Origin: Bacillota bacterium
GTDB lineage: Bacteria; Bacillota; Clostridia; Acetivibrionales; DSM-1351
Length of the DNA stretch: 36,247 bases
Direction of reading: 5' to 3'
NCBI GenBank assembly: GCA_023391425.1
Contig: JAEWAX010000096.1
Location: forward strand, 1-36,247
The notes below the pieces were generated by a model that did no database searches, was not told the origin of the DNA, and saw only the letters and a program-made list of their open reading frames with translations. Positions within the stretch are counted from its first letter, which is position 1. Every line of letters starts with the position of its first letter. This document shows positions 15,535-22,860 of this stretch, piece by piece. A program made the translations under genes and the position numbers.

Positions 15535-15659
15535 AGTACGACTAAGCTTCTGCCTTCGCCTAATGGCTCGGCAAAAGCCAAGTTTTCTTTACACCTTACA
15601 AGTATAAGTACAACTTGGCTTCTACCTTCGCATTACGGCTCGGTACAAGCCAGTTTTCT
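15535..15659. repeat. Pair of ~54-bp structured direct repeats
   Basis: Copy A spans 15535-15588 and copy B 15607-15659. They are about 80% identical, with the shared parts GTAC, GCTTCT, CCTTCGC, GGCTCGG and AAGCCA..GTTTTCT. Each contains an inverted repeat (GCTTCT-GCC...GGC-AAAAGC in A; TGGCTTCT-ACC...GGT-ACAAGCCA in B). A G-C pair in A is replaced by A-T in B, so the stem is kept. The GC content is higher than in the surrounding spacer. The rest of this 320-bp gap holds only the two hairpins listed. Confidence 0.7.
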
Positions 15660-15702
15660 AGCTTATTGAGATTGTTTGTAATTAGATGGGAGTTGAATTA
15701 AG

Positions 15703-16848
15703 ATGGCAGAAAAGAGAGATTATTACGAAGTACTAGGGGTTCAAAAGGGTGCTTCTGACGCGGAGTTAAAAAAAGCATATAGAAATATGGCAAAAAAGTA
15801 TCATCCTGATGTTAATCAAGGTGATGCGAGTGCTGAAGCAAAGTTTAAAGAGGTTAATGAAGCCTACGAAGTTCTGAGTGATGCTCAAAAGAGAAGCAGA
15901 TATGATCAATATGGTCACGCAGGAGTAGATCCTAATGGATTTGGTGGAGGTGCTGGCGGTTTCTCGGGTGATTTTGATTTTGGTGGAATAGGTGATATAT
16001 TTGAAACTTTCTTTGGAGGTTCAGGTTTTGGTGGTGGAAGATCTAGATCAAAGAGAGGTCCTCAAAAAGGCGCAGACTTAAAATATGCTGTTGAGATTGC
16101 TTTTGAGGAAGCTGCGTTTGGTGTCGAAAGAGAAATAGGAATCAGTAGAATGGAAATCTGCTCAAAATGTACTGGAACAGGTGCAAAGCCGGGTACTCAA
16201 GCTAACACCTGTAAACATTGTAATGGAACAGGTCAAGTTCAGGTTAAACAGAATACACCATTTGGACAATTTGTTAATTCAAAGACCTGTGATGTTTGTA
16301 GAGGAGAAGGTAAAATTATTACAGATCCTTGTCCAGCGTGTAATGGTAAAGGTAAACTAAGAAATAATGTAAAAATTAAAATAAATATTCCAGCAGGTAT
16401 AGACGATGGTCAAACTATTTCCTTAAGGGGAGAAGGAGATCCAGGCTCTAAAGGTGGTCCAAGTGGTGATTTGCTAGTCAATATCAGAGTAAAGCCGCAT
16501 CCTTTATTCAAAAGGCAGGGAAATGATGTTGTATGTGATGAACCAATTACTTTCGCACAGGCAGCACTTGGCGCTGAGATTGAAGTACCTACATTAGATG
16601 GAAAAGTAAAATATACTGTTCCTGAAGGTACTCAAACTGGTTCGATATTTAGACTAAGAGGCAAAGGAATACCATTCTTACGAGGCAACGGGCGTGGAGA
16701 TCAGTACGTTAAGGTAAATATTGAGGTTCCAAAGAAATTAAATGATAGACAAAAGGCTTTATTGAGAGAATTTGCAGAAATCAGTGGGGATGACTCCCAT
16801 GAACAAAGAAAAGGCTTTTTTGATAAAATGAAGGATGCATTTAAGTAA
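15703..16848 (+). CDS. dnaJ: Chaperone DnaJ (Hsp40)
   Basis: This 381-aa type I Hsp40 has a J domain (residues 5-70, HPD at 34-36), a Gly/Phe-rich region (about 75-112) and a zinc-binding domain with four CxxCxGxG repeats (Cys 153/156, 170/173, 196/199, 210/213). The client-binding C-terminal domains follow. It activates DnaK ATPase. GGGAG lies 10 nt before the ATG. It is separated from dnaK by 320 bp with a likely terminator, and is followed after 18 bp by prmA, so it may start a separate transcript. Confidence 0.98.
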   Translation: MAEKRDYYEVLGVQKGASDAELKKAYRNMAKKYHPDVNQGDASAEAKFKEVNEAYEVLSDAQKRSRYDQYGHAGVDPNGFGGGAGGFSGDFDFGGIGDIFETFFGGSGFGGGRSRSKRGPQKGADLKYAVEIAFEEAAFGVEREIGISRMEICSKCTGTGAKPGTQANTCKHCNGTGQVQVKQNTPFGQFVNSKTCDVCRGEGKIITDPCPACNGKGKLRNNVKIKINIPAGIDDGQTISLRGEGDPGSKGGPSGDLLVNIRVKPHPLFKRQGNDVVCDEPITFAQAALGAEIEVPTLDGKVKYTVPEGTQTGSIFRLRGKGIPFLRGNGRGDQYVKVNIEVPKKLNDRQKALLREFAEISGDDSHEQRKGFFDKMKDAFK

Positions 16849-16866
16849 AACTTTTGGAGGATTGTT

Positions 16867-17817
16867 ATGAAATGGTATGAAATACGTGTAAATACAACGG
16901 ATGAGGCAAGTGATGCAGTTTCTGAGATGCTCACATCTATGGGGGCTGGCGGTGTTGCAATAATGGACCCGTTTGATATCCGAAAGGAAATATTAAAGCC
17001 AAACACGTTGGATTATGCCGACGATGAATTTCTTGCATCACTAGGTGATGAAGTTGTTATTAAAGCATACTTTCAAAATGGTTTAGATATTAATGATCTT
17101 TTGAAGCAAATAAATGATGGACTCAAGAATGTTTCCCAGTTTCTTGATGTTGGTAAAGGCTTAGAAGGTTATGGTGAAATAGATGAAGAAGATTGGTCAA
17201 CTTCATGGAAGAAGTATTATAAGCCATTTAAGCTCACTGAAAGAATTATTATTAAGCCTACATGGGAAGAGTATGAAGCGCAGCCAAGGGATATAATTGT
17301 TGAAATGGATCCAGGTATGGCATTTGGGACTGGAACTCATGAGACAACTCAAATGTGTTCTATATTATTAGATAAATATATGAGGGATGAATGTGAGGTC
17401 CTCGACGTTGGCTGCGGAACAGGAATATTATCAATTATAGCCGCAAAGCTTGGAGCAAGTGGGGTAAAAGCTATTGATATTGATGAGGTAGCAGTAAAGG
17501 TTGCAAAAGAAAATATTTCAATAAATAAAGAAAACTCCAAAATAAATGCATTTAAAGGTATTCTATCTGATTTGAAGCAAGATGATAACAAGTTTGACAT
17601 TGTTATAGCAAATATAATTGCAAATGTAATTATTGACTTGTCATCAATAATACCATATTATTTAAAAAAAGACTCTTTATTTATTACTTCTGGTATAATT
17701 AAAGATAGAAAACAAGAGGTTTTGGACTCCTGTTTAAATAATGGAATGATTTTAATAGAAACCCTGGAAATGGGTGAATGGGTGGCAATGGTGTTTAAAT
17801 GTCCAGATACTTTGTAA
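16867..17817 (+). CDS. prmA: Ribosomal protein L11 methyltransferase PrmA
   Basis: This 316-aa protein has the PrmA layout. The N-terminal substrate domain includes DEEDWSTSWKKYYKP, followed by the linker MDPGMAFGTGTHETT (148-162). The SAM-binding fold has LDVGCGTGILS at 179-189, and IANIIANV lies near the catalytic loop. It trimethylates lysines and the N-terminus of L11. Its position after dnaJ and overlapping rsmE by 19 bp is a common clostridial arrangement. TGGAGG precedes the ATG. Confidence 0.96.
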   Translation: MKWYEIRVNTTDEASDAVSEMLTSMGAGGVAIMDPFDIRKEILKPNTLDYADDEFLASLGDEVVIKAYFQNGLDINDLLKQINDGLKNVSQFLDVGKGLEGYGEIDEEDWSTSWKKYYKPFKLTERIIIKPTWEEYEAQPRDIIVEMDPGMAFGTGTHETTQMCSILLDKYMRDECEVLDVGCGTGILSIIAAKLGASGVKAIDIDEVAVKVAKENISINKENSKINAFKGILSDLKQDDNKFDIVIANIIANVIIDLSSIIPYYLKKDSLFITSGIIKDRKQEVLDSCLNNGMILIETLEMGEWVAMVFKCPDTL

Positions 17818-18566
17818 ACAGTTCGCAGATAGACGAGAATAAAATTACTATTGTTGGTGAGGATTATCAGCATCTTAAAAAGGTATTAAGAACCGTAAAA
17901 GGTGATATAATAACAATTTGCTGTGATGGTTATGACTATTGCTCAGAAGTAGATGACGTAACAAATGATTATATTAGTACCATCATCATTGACAAAAAGA
18001 GAAATTTAACTGAAGCTGAACTTAAAGTAACATTGTATCAAGGGTTACCAAAGGCAGATAAAATGGAGCTTATTGTTCAGAAGTGCATTGAACTTGGAGT
18101 TAGTGAAATAGTTCCAGTTATAACTGAAAGATGTATAACTAAAATTAATACTAACAAGGATGCACAAAATAAGGTTTCAAGATGGCAAAAAATCGCTTTA
18201 GAGGCTGCCAAGCAATGTAATAGGGGAATTATCCCCAAAATAGGGATGCCTATAAAATTTAATGAGGCTATAAATTTAGCTTCAACGATGGATTTATCAG
18301 TAATACCTTATGAGAAAGAGAGTGCGACAGGTTTTAATGCAGTAGTATCAAATTGCTCAGTTATTACCACGGCATCAATTTTCATTGGTCCTGAGGGTGG
18401 CTTTACAGAGCAAGAAATTCAATTTGCTGAATCTCAAGGTGTCAGAAAAATAACGCTTGGACCTAGAATTCTTCGCACAGAAACGGCTGGTATGGTTGCT
18501 TTATCACTTATGATGTATGAATTAGGAGATGTATCTAATGGGAGAAATAAAATTTGTAATAGTTGA
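17799..18566 (+). CDS. rsmE: 16S rRNA m3U1498 methyltransferase RsmE
   Basis: This 255-aa SPOUT-family methyltransferase has an N-terminal PUA-like part (MSRYFVNSSQI, LKKVLR) and the C-terminal knot with IGPEGGFTEQE and LGPRILRTETAG, both diagnostic for RsmE. It methylates U1498 of 16S rRNA. The gene starts inside the end of prmA (19-bp overlap) without a clear ribosome site, so translation is probably coupled. It in turn overlaps the cheY-like gene by 29 bp. Confidence 0.95.
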   Translation: MSRYFVNSSQIDENKITIVGEDYQHLKKVLRTVKGDIITICCDGYDYCSEVDDVTNDYISTIIIDKKRNLTEAELKVTLYQGLPKADKMELIVQKCIELGVSEIVPVITERCITKINTNKDAQNKVSRWQKIALEAAKQCNRGIIPKIGMPIKFNEAINLASTMDLSVIPYEKESATGFNAVVSNCSVITTASIFIGPEGGFTEQEIQFAESQGVRKITLGPRILRTETAGMVALSLMMYELGDVSNGRNKICNS

Positions 18567-18909
18567 TGACGCTGTATTTATGAGAACATTAATAAAAAGA
18601 ATGATAGAAGAAAATTCAAATTACGTTGTTGTTGGCGAAGGATCAAATGGGTATGAAGCTATAGAGCAAGCTAAAAAACATCAGCCGGATATAGTCACGC
18701 TCGATATAACAATGCCTGAGATGGATGGTATTCTAGCAATAAAAGAAATTCTAGCAGCATGTCCTAAAACCAAAATTATCATGGTTTCAGCTATGGGACA
18801 GCAATCAATGGTTATAGATGCTATTAAAATGGGAGCAAAGGATTTTATAGTTAAACCCTTTGATAAAACTAGAGTACAACAAGCGATTGAAAATGTTTTG
18901 AAAATGTAA
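18538..18909 (+). CDS. cheY: CheY-like single-domain response regulator
   Basis: This 123-aa receiver domain has acidic pocket residues Asp10 and Asp11, phospho-acceptor Asp56 (TLDITMPEMDG), a Ser in MVSAMGQ and the conserved Lys in VKPFD. There is no output domain, so it signals through protein contact like CheY. The start at 18538 has TAGGAG 9 nt upstream; ATG 18529 lies inside that ribosome site. It overlaps the end of rsmE by 29 bp and is the last gene of the unit, before a terminator. No chemotaxis partner lies in this window. Confidence 0.88.
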   Translation: MGEIKFVIVDDAVFMRTLIKRMIEENSNYVVVGEGSNGYEAIEQAKKHQPDIVTLDITMPEMDGILAIKEILAACPKTKIIMVSAMGQQSMVIDAIKMGAKDFIVKPFDKTRVQQAIENVLKM

Positions 18910-18941
18910 TAATTAATTTAATAATTTTAACAATTAATTTG

Positions 18942-18972
18942 ATGGAGGAGATTATATCCTCCATTTTGTTTG
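18942..18972 (+). terminator. Terminator after the cheY-like gene
   Basis: ATGGAGGA (18942-18949) pairs perfectly with TCCTCCAT (18957-18964), followed by TTTGTTTGT. Confidence 0.85.
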
Positions 18973-19265
18973 TCTACAACAATAAACCCCAACTTGCATA
19001 ACTTTCGCCCATAGACCTTTCTTTACCAAGCGAAGAAGTACGGAGCCGGCTAAAGCGTTCCTGCCTCCATGCTGCCCGAATGACCATTAACTGAATGTGA
19101 CGCTTTCATGCTACACGTTATACGTGTAGTTATGACTCAATTAGGAATTTAAATGAATTATTTGGGTAATAATTTATTAATAATTTATAATACTTAGTAA
19201 TTTGAAGCAAACTGATAGAAAAACAAGAGAAAGTAGTAAATAATTCTTTAAATAATACAAAATTG
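18973..19265. other. Gene-free stretch with a GC-richer block and a hairpin
   Basis: About 160 bp from 18973 are clearly richer in G+C than the flanks. They contain a perfect 8-bp inverted repeat, CTACACGT (19111-19118) with ACGTGTAG (19122-19129). I see no ORF with a ribosome site. The remainder to 19265 is plain AT-rich spacer leading to the yicC promoter. A small RNA or decayed element is possible but unsupported. Confidence 0.4.
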
Positions 19266-19274
19266 TGTTATAAT
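19266..19274 (+). promoter_or_regulatory. Extended -10 promoter for yicC operon
   Basis: TGTTATAAT is a perfect extended -10 about 50 bp before the yicC start. No good -35 is visible at 16-18 bp, which fits an extended -10 promoter. Confidence 0.55.
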
Positions 19275-19323
19275 ACTATTCGGGATTATTAGTTTTTATA
19301 AAGTCCAGCTAATGGAGGAAATT

Positions 19324-20205
19324 ATGGTTAGGAGCATGACTGGTTTTGGTAGAGGAACTTACAGCGAGGCTGGTAAGGAATTTACTGTTGAAATAAAAAG
19401 TGTAAATCATAGATATATTGATTTCTATATAAAATTACCTAGGCAGATTGCGTTCCTAGAGGAACGAGTAAGAGAAGTAGTTTCTAAGAGCCTGTTTAGA
19501 GGAAAAGTTGATATATTCATTTCGTTTGAAGACCGTTCAGACGATTCAAGAAATGTTACACTTGATGAAGCGTTAGCTAATGCATACATACAAGCTGTTA
19601 ATAAACTTAAAGATAAGTATGATCTGGAGGATGATATAAGTGTATCTTTAGTATCCAGATTTCCAGACGTTTTACGAATTGAAAAGAATGATGACGATGA
19701 GGAACTGCTATGGAAAGTATTAAATAGTGCGTTAGAATTGGCTACAACTTCTTTAGTTCAAATGCGTGAAAAAGAAGGTAATGAATTAAGGACTAGCTTA
19801 TTGCAAAAAGCAGACTATATGGAGGAAATTATTTCTCAAATAGCCAATAGGAGTCCCGAAGTTGTTTTAGAATATAAACAAAAGCTAGAGAATAGAATTA
19901 AAGAACTTCTGAATCAACAAACAGTTGATGAGAATAGGATTGCAATGGAAGTTGCTATTTTTGCAGATAGATGTAGCATTGACGAAGAGTTGGTTAGATT
20001 GGGAAGTCACTTAATTCAGCTCAGAGATATATTAGGCATCAAGAAGCAGCCTGTTGGCAGAAAGCTTGACTTTTTAGTTCAGGAAATAAATAGAGAAATT
20101 AATACTATTGGCTCCAAGTCAAATGATATTATAATAACAAAGAATGTTTTGGAACTTAAAAGTGAAACTGAAAAGATTAGAGAGCAAATACAGAACATTG
20201 AGTAA
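19324..20205 (+). CDS. yicC: YicC-family endoribonuclease
   Basis: This 293-aa protein matches the YicC family from its signature start MVRSMTGFGRG through VEIKSVNHRYIDFYIKLP to the C-terminal DUF1732 part (QPVGRKLDFLVQEINREINTIGSKS). YicC proteins are RNA endonucleases linked to stress and small-RNA turnover. The start is set at 19324, with GGAGG 5 nt upstream; ATG 19312 lies before that ribosome site. The next gene remA follows after 24 bp, as in many Firmicutes. Confidence 0.94.
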   Translation: MVRSMTGFGRGTYSEAGKEFTVEIKSVNHRYIDFYIKLPRQIAFLEERVREVVSKSLFRGKVDIFISFEDRSDDSRNVTLDEALANAYIQAVNKLKDKYDLEDDISVSLVSRFPDVLRIEKNDDDEELLWKVLNSALELATTSLVQMREKEGNELRTSLLQKADYMEEIISQIANRSPEVVLEYKQKLENRIKELLNQQTVDENRIAMEVAIFADRCSIDEELVRLGSHLIQLRDILGIKKQPVGRKLDFLVQEINREINTIGSKSNDIIITKNVLELKSETEKIREQIQNIE

Positions 20206-20229
20206 TTAGGATCAACATTAGGAGGAAAT

Positions 20230-20505
20230 ATGAAGCTTATCAATATTGGATTTGGAAACATAGTTTCAGCAAATCGGTTAGTGGCAATAGTTAGTCCAGA
20301 ATCTGCACCTATCAAGAGAATTATCCAAGAGGCAAGAGACAGAGGAATGCTGATAGATGCAACCTATGGCAGAAGGACAAGAGCAGTTATTATTACAGAT
20401 AGTGATCATATTATTTTATCAGCAGTTCAGCCTGAAACAGTCGCACATAGGTTGAATACAAAGGATGCTGATGTAAACGATGACGTTGATCCAGTTGACG
20501 ATTAG
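20230..20505 (+). CDS. remA: RemA/DUF370 extracellular matrix regulator
   Basis: This 91-aa protein has the conserved RemA core (INIGFGNIVSANRLVAIVSPESAPIKR at residues 4-30, then YGRRTRAVIITDSDHIILSAVQPETVAHR). RemA is a DNA-binding activator of biofilm matrix and osmoprotection genes in Bacillus. The C-terminal acidic tail (about residues 78-91) is an extension compared with the core. AGGAGG precedes the ATG. It lies between yicC and gmk, its classical place. Confidence 0.95.
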   Translation: MKLINIGFGNIVSANRLVAIVSPESAPIKRIIQEARDRGMLIDATYGRRTRAVIITDSDHIILSAVQPETVAHRLNTKDADVNDDVDPVDD

Positions 20506-20513
20506 GAGGAACT

Positions 20514-21122
20514 ATGCAAAAGCAAAAAGGCCTATTAGTCGTAATATCAGGTCCATCAGGAACTGGTAAGGGTACAGTTTGTCAAAAATTATTATCTCAA
20601 AGAAATAGTGTGAGATATTCTGTATCTGCAACAACAAGGAAACCACGTGAGGGAGAAGTTGAAGGCAAGAGTTATTTCTTTGTTTCAGAGAGTAAATTTT
20701 TGGATATGATTGAAACAGATGCATTAATTGAATGGGACAAATACTGTGATAATTATTACGGAACTCCTAAAGAATACGTGGAAACATGTCTTGAAGACGG
20801 TTTAGATATTATACTAGAGATAACAGTTGAGGGTGCTCTTGAGATAAAGCAGAAGTATCCTGAATGTGTTCTCGTTTTTATTATTCCCCCTTCTTTTGCG
20901 GAACTAAGAAGGAGAATTGAAACCAGAGCGACAGAATGTTGTGATGTTATAGAGAAAAGATTAGAGAAAGCTGCAAATGAATTGAAGCATGTTTCTAAAT
21001 ATGATTATTTGATTCTAAATGACAGCGTTGACAATGCTGTTTTGAATATAGAAAAAGTTTTAGATGCAGAGCGATTAAAACCATCAAGAAATAAAGAATT
21101 AATAAAAAGTTTAATTAAGTAA
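20514..21122 (+). CDS. gmk: Guanylate kinase
   Basis: This 202-aa enzyme phosphorylates GMP to GDP. The P-loop GPSGTGKG lies at residues 13-20, followed by the GMP-binding segment SVSATTRKPREGEVEGKSYFFVS and then LIEWDKYCDNYYGTP. The length is normal. It starts 8 bp after remA, with AGGAGG, and is followed by rpoZ after 15 bp. Confidence 0.97.
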   Translation: MQKQKGLLVVISGPSGTGKGTVCQKLLSQRNSVRYSVSATTRKPREGEVEGKSYFFVSESKFLDMIETDALIEWDKYCDNYYGTPKEYVETCLEDGLDIILEITVEGALEIKQKYPECVLVFIIPPSFAELRRRIETRATECCDVIEKRLEKAANELKHVSKYDYLILNDSVDNAVLNIEKVLDAERLKPSRNKELIKSLIK

Positions 21123-21137
21123 ATAGGAGGTAGTTAA

Positions 21138-21344
21138 ATGATTTATCCTTCAATAAATGATTTAATGAAAAAAGCTGATAGTAGGTATACACTAGTTGTT
21201 GAGGCATCTAAGAGAGCAAGACAGTTAGTAGATGGTGCACCAAAGCTTTCAAAGGTAAATTCTGAAAAAGAAGTTACCATTGCTATTAATGAGATAGCAG
21301 AAGGTAAAATAACATATGTAAGAACAAAGAATGCAGATATTTAG
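21138..21344 (+). CDS. rpoZ: RNA polymerase omega subunit
   Basis: This 68-aa protein has the omega pattern: MIYPSINDLM, then SRYTLVVEASKRARQL and EVTIAINEIAEGKITY. It supports assembly of the beta' subunit. AGGAGG precedes the ATG. The gene follows gmk, its normal partner. Confidence 0.95.
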   Translation: MIYPSINDLMKKADSRYTLVVEASKRARQLVDGAPKLSKVNSEKEVTIAINEIAEGKITYVRTKNADI

Positions 21345-21356
21345 GGGGCGTTATTA

Positions 21357-22745
21357 GTGGCTACTGAAAAAACAATGGAAAAAATAGTTGCTTTAGCTAA
21401 GAATAGAGGTTTTGTATATCCAGGTTCCGATATATATGGCGGATTAGCTAATGCTTGGGATTTCGGTCCTCTCGGAGTTGAGCTTAAAAATAATGTTAAA
21501 AAAGCATGGTGGAGTAAATTCGTACAAGAAAACACATATAATGTCGGAATTGATTGTGCAATACTTATGAACCCGCAGGTTTGGGTTGCATCAGGACATA
21601 TTGGTGGTTTCAGTGATCCTTTAATTGACTGTAAGGATTGTAAAACACGTCATAGAGCTGACAAGCTTATTGAAGATTGGAATAAAGAAAACAATATTGA
21701 ATTCAAAGTTGATGGCCTCAGTAATGATGAGCTGATGCAGTATATAAAGGACAAAGGCGTGAAATGTCCAAATTGCGAATCGTTGAATTTTACTGAAATA
21801 AGAAAATTTAATTTAATGTATAAGACCTACCAAGGTGTAACTGAGGATTCAAAAGCTGAAATATATTTAAGACCTGAAACAGCGCAAGGTATATTTGTTA
21901 ATTTTAAGAATGTTCAACGTACTACCAGAAAGAAAATTCCATTCGGTATAGGTCAGATAGGTAAATCCTTCAGAAATGAGATTACACCTGGAAACTTTAT
22001 ATTCAGAATTCGTGAATTTGAACAAATGGAGCTTGAGTTCTTCTGTGAGCCCGGTACTGATTTAGAATGGTTCAAATATTGGAAGGATTTCTGCTATAAT
22101 TGGCTTCTGAGACTTAATTTGTCACCTAATTCTTTGAAACTCCGTGACCATGAAGCAAAAGAACTCTCGTTCTATAGTAATGCAACTACAGATATAGAGT
22201 ACTTATTCCCGTTTGGTTGGGGTGAGCTGTGGGGAATTGCTGATAGAACAGATTATGACCTTAAACAGCACATGACACATTCAAAAGATGATTTATCATA
22301 TTTTGACCCTGCTACCAATGAGAAATATGTTCCATATTGCATTGAGCCATCACTTGGTGCAGATAGAGTCACTTTAGCATTCCTATGTGAAGCTTATAAC
22401 GAAGAAGAGGTTGCTGAAGGTGATACTAGAATAGTTTTGAAATTCCATCCGGCTATAGCACCTATAAAGATTGCAGTGCTTCCACTTTCAAAGAAATTGG
22501 GAGAAGAAGCTACTAAGATATATAAGATGCTTACTAAGAAATATGTATGTGATTATGATGAAACGGCTAGTATTGGTAAGAGATATAGAAGGCAGGACGA
22601 AATTGGAACACCATATTGTATAACTTATGACTTTGAATCAGTTGAAGATAAGAGTGTAACTATCAGAGATAGAGATACTATGCAACAGATTAGGGTTAAG
22701 ATAGAAGATTTAACTTCATATTTTAGTGATAAATTTGAATTCTAG
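21357..22745 (+). CDS. glyQS: Glycine-tRNA ligase, single-chain class II
   Basis: This 462-aa enzyme is the homodimeric bacterial/eukaryotic-type GlyRS. It has motif 1 around ANAWDFGPLGVELKNNVK, a zinc-binding set (Cys92, Cys95, Cys137, Cys140), motif 2 with GQIGKSFRNEITPGNFIFR, and motif 3 EPSLGADRVTLAFL. The C-terminal anticodon-binding domain follows. It charges tRNA-Gly. The start is GTG 21357, with GGGGG 6 nt upstream and 12 bp after rpoZ. No T-box leader is visible, consistent with transcription from the upstream operon. Confidence 0.96.
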   Translation: MATEKTMEKIVALAKNRGFVYPGSDIYGGLANAWDFGPLGVELKNNVKKAWWSKFVQENTYNVGIDCAILMNPQVWVASGHIGGFSDPLIDCKDCKTRHRADKLIEDWNKENNIEFKVDGLSNDELMQYIKDKGVKCPNCESLNFTEIRKFNLMYKTYQGVTEDSKAEIYLRPETAQGIFVNFKNVQRTTRKKIPFGIGQIGKSFRNEITPGNFIFRIREFEQMELEFFCEPGTDLEWFKYWKDFCYNWLLRLNLSPNSLKLRDHEAKELSFYSNATTDIEYLFPFGWGELWGIADRTDYDLKQHMTHSKDDLSYFDPATNEKYVPYCIEPSLGADRVTLAFLCEAYNEEEVAEGDTRIVLKFHPAIAPIKIAVLPLSKKLGEEATKIYKMLTKKYVCDYDETASIGKRYRRQDEIGTPYCITYDFESVEDKSVTIRDRDTMQQIRVKIEDLTSYFSDKFEF

Positions 22746-22751
22746 TTTATG

Positions 22752-22775
22752 ATGCAGGCATATTTATGCCTGCAT
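22752..22775 (+). terminator. Hairpin after glyQS, possible terminator
   Basis: ATGCAGGCAT (22752-22761) pairs perfectly with ATGCCTGCAT (22766-22775) around ATTT. The following T-tract is poor. Confidence 0.5.
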
Positions 22776-22860
22776 TACTCGTTTATACAACTTTTTTTGA
22801 AAGTAAGGGAGTAATCCTTTATTTATATATCAATCTTAAGTTTGTACAGGAGGGTTTTCA

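Noticed and set aside
19021..19060. Possible third inverted copy of the dnaK-dnaJ repeat
   Set aside because: Only a short stretch (GTAC.GAGCCG..TAA.GCG) matches and the hairpin arms do not, so the similarity may be chance.
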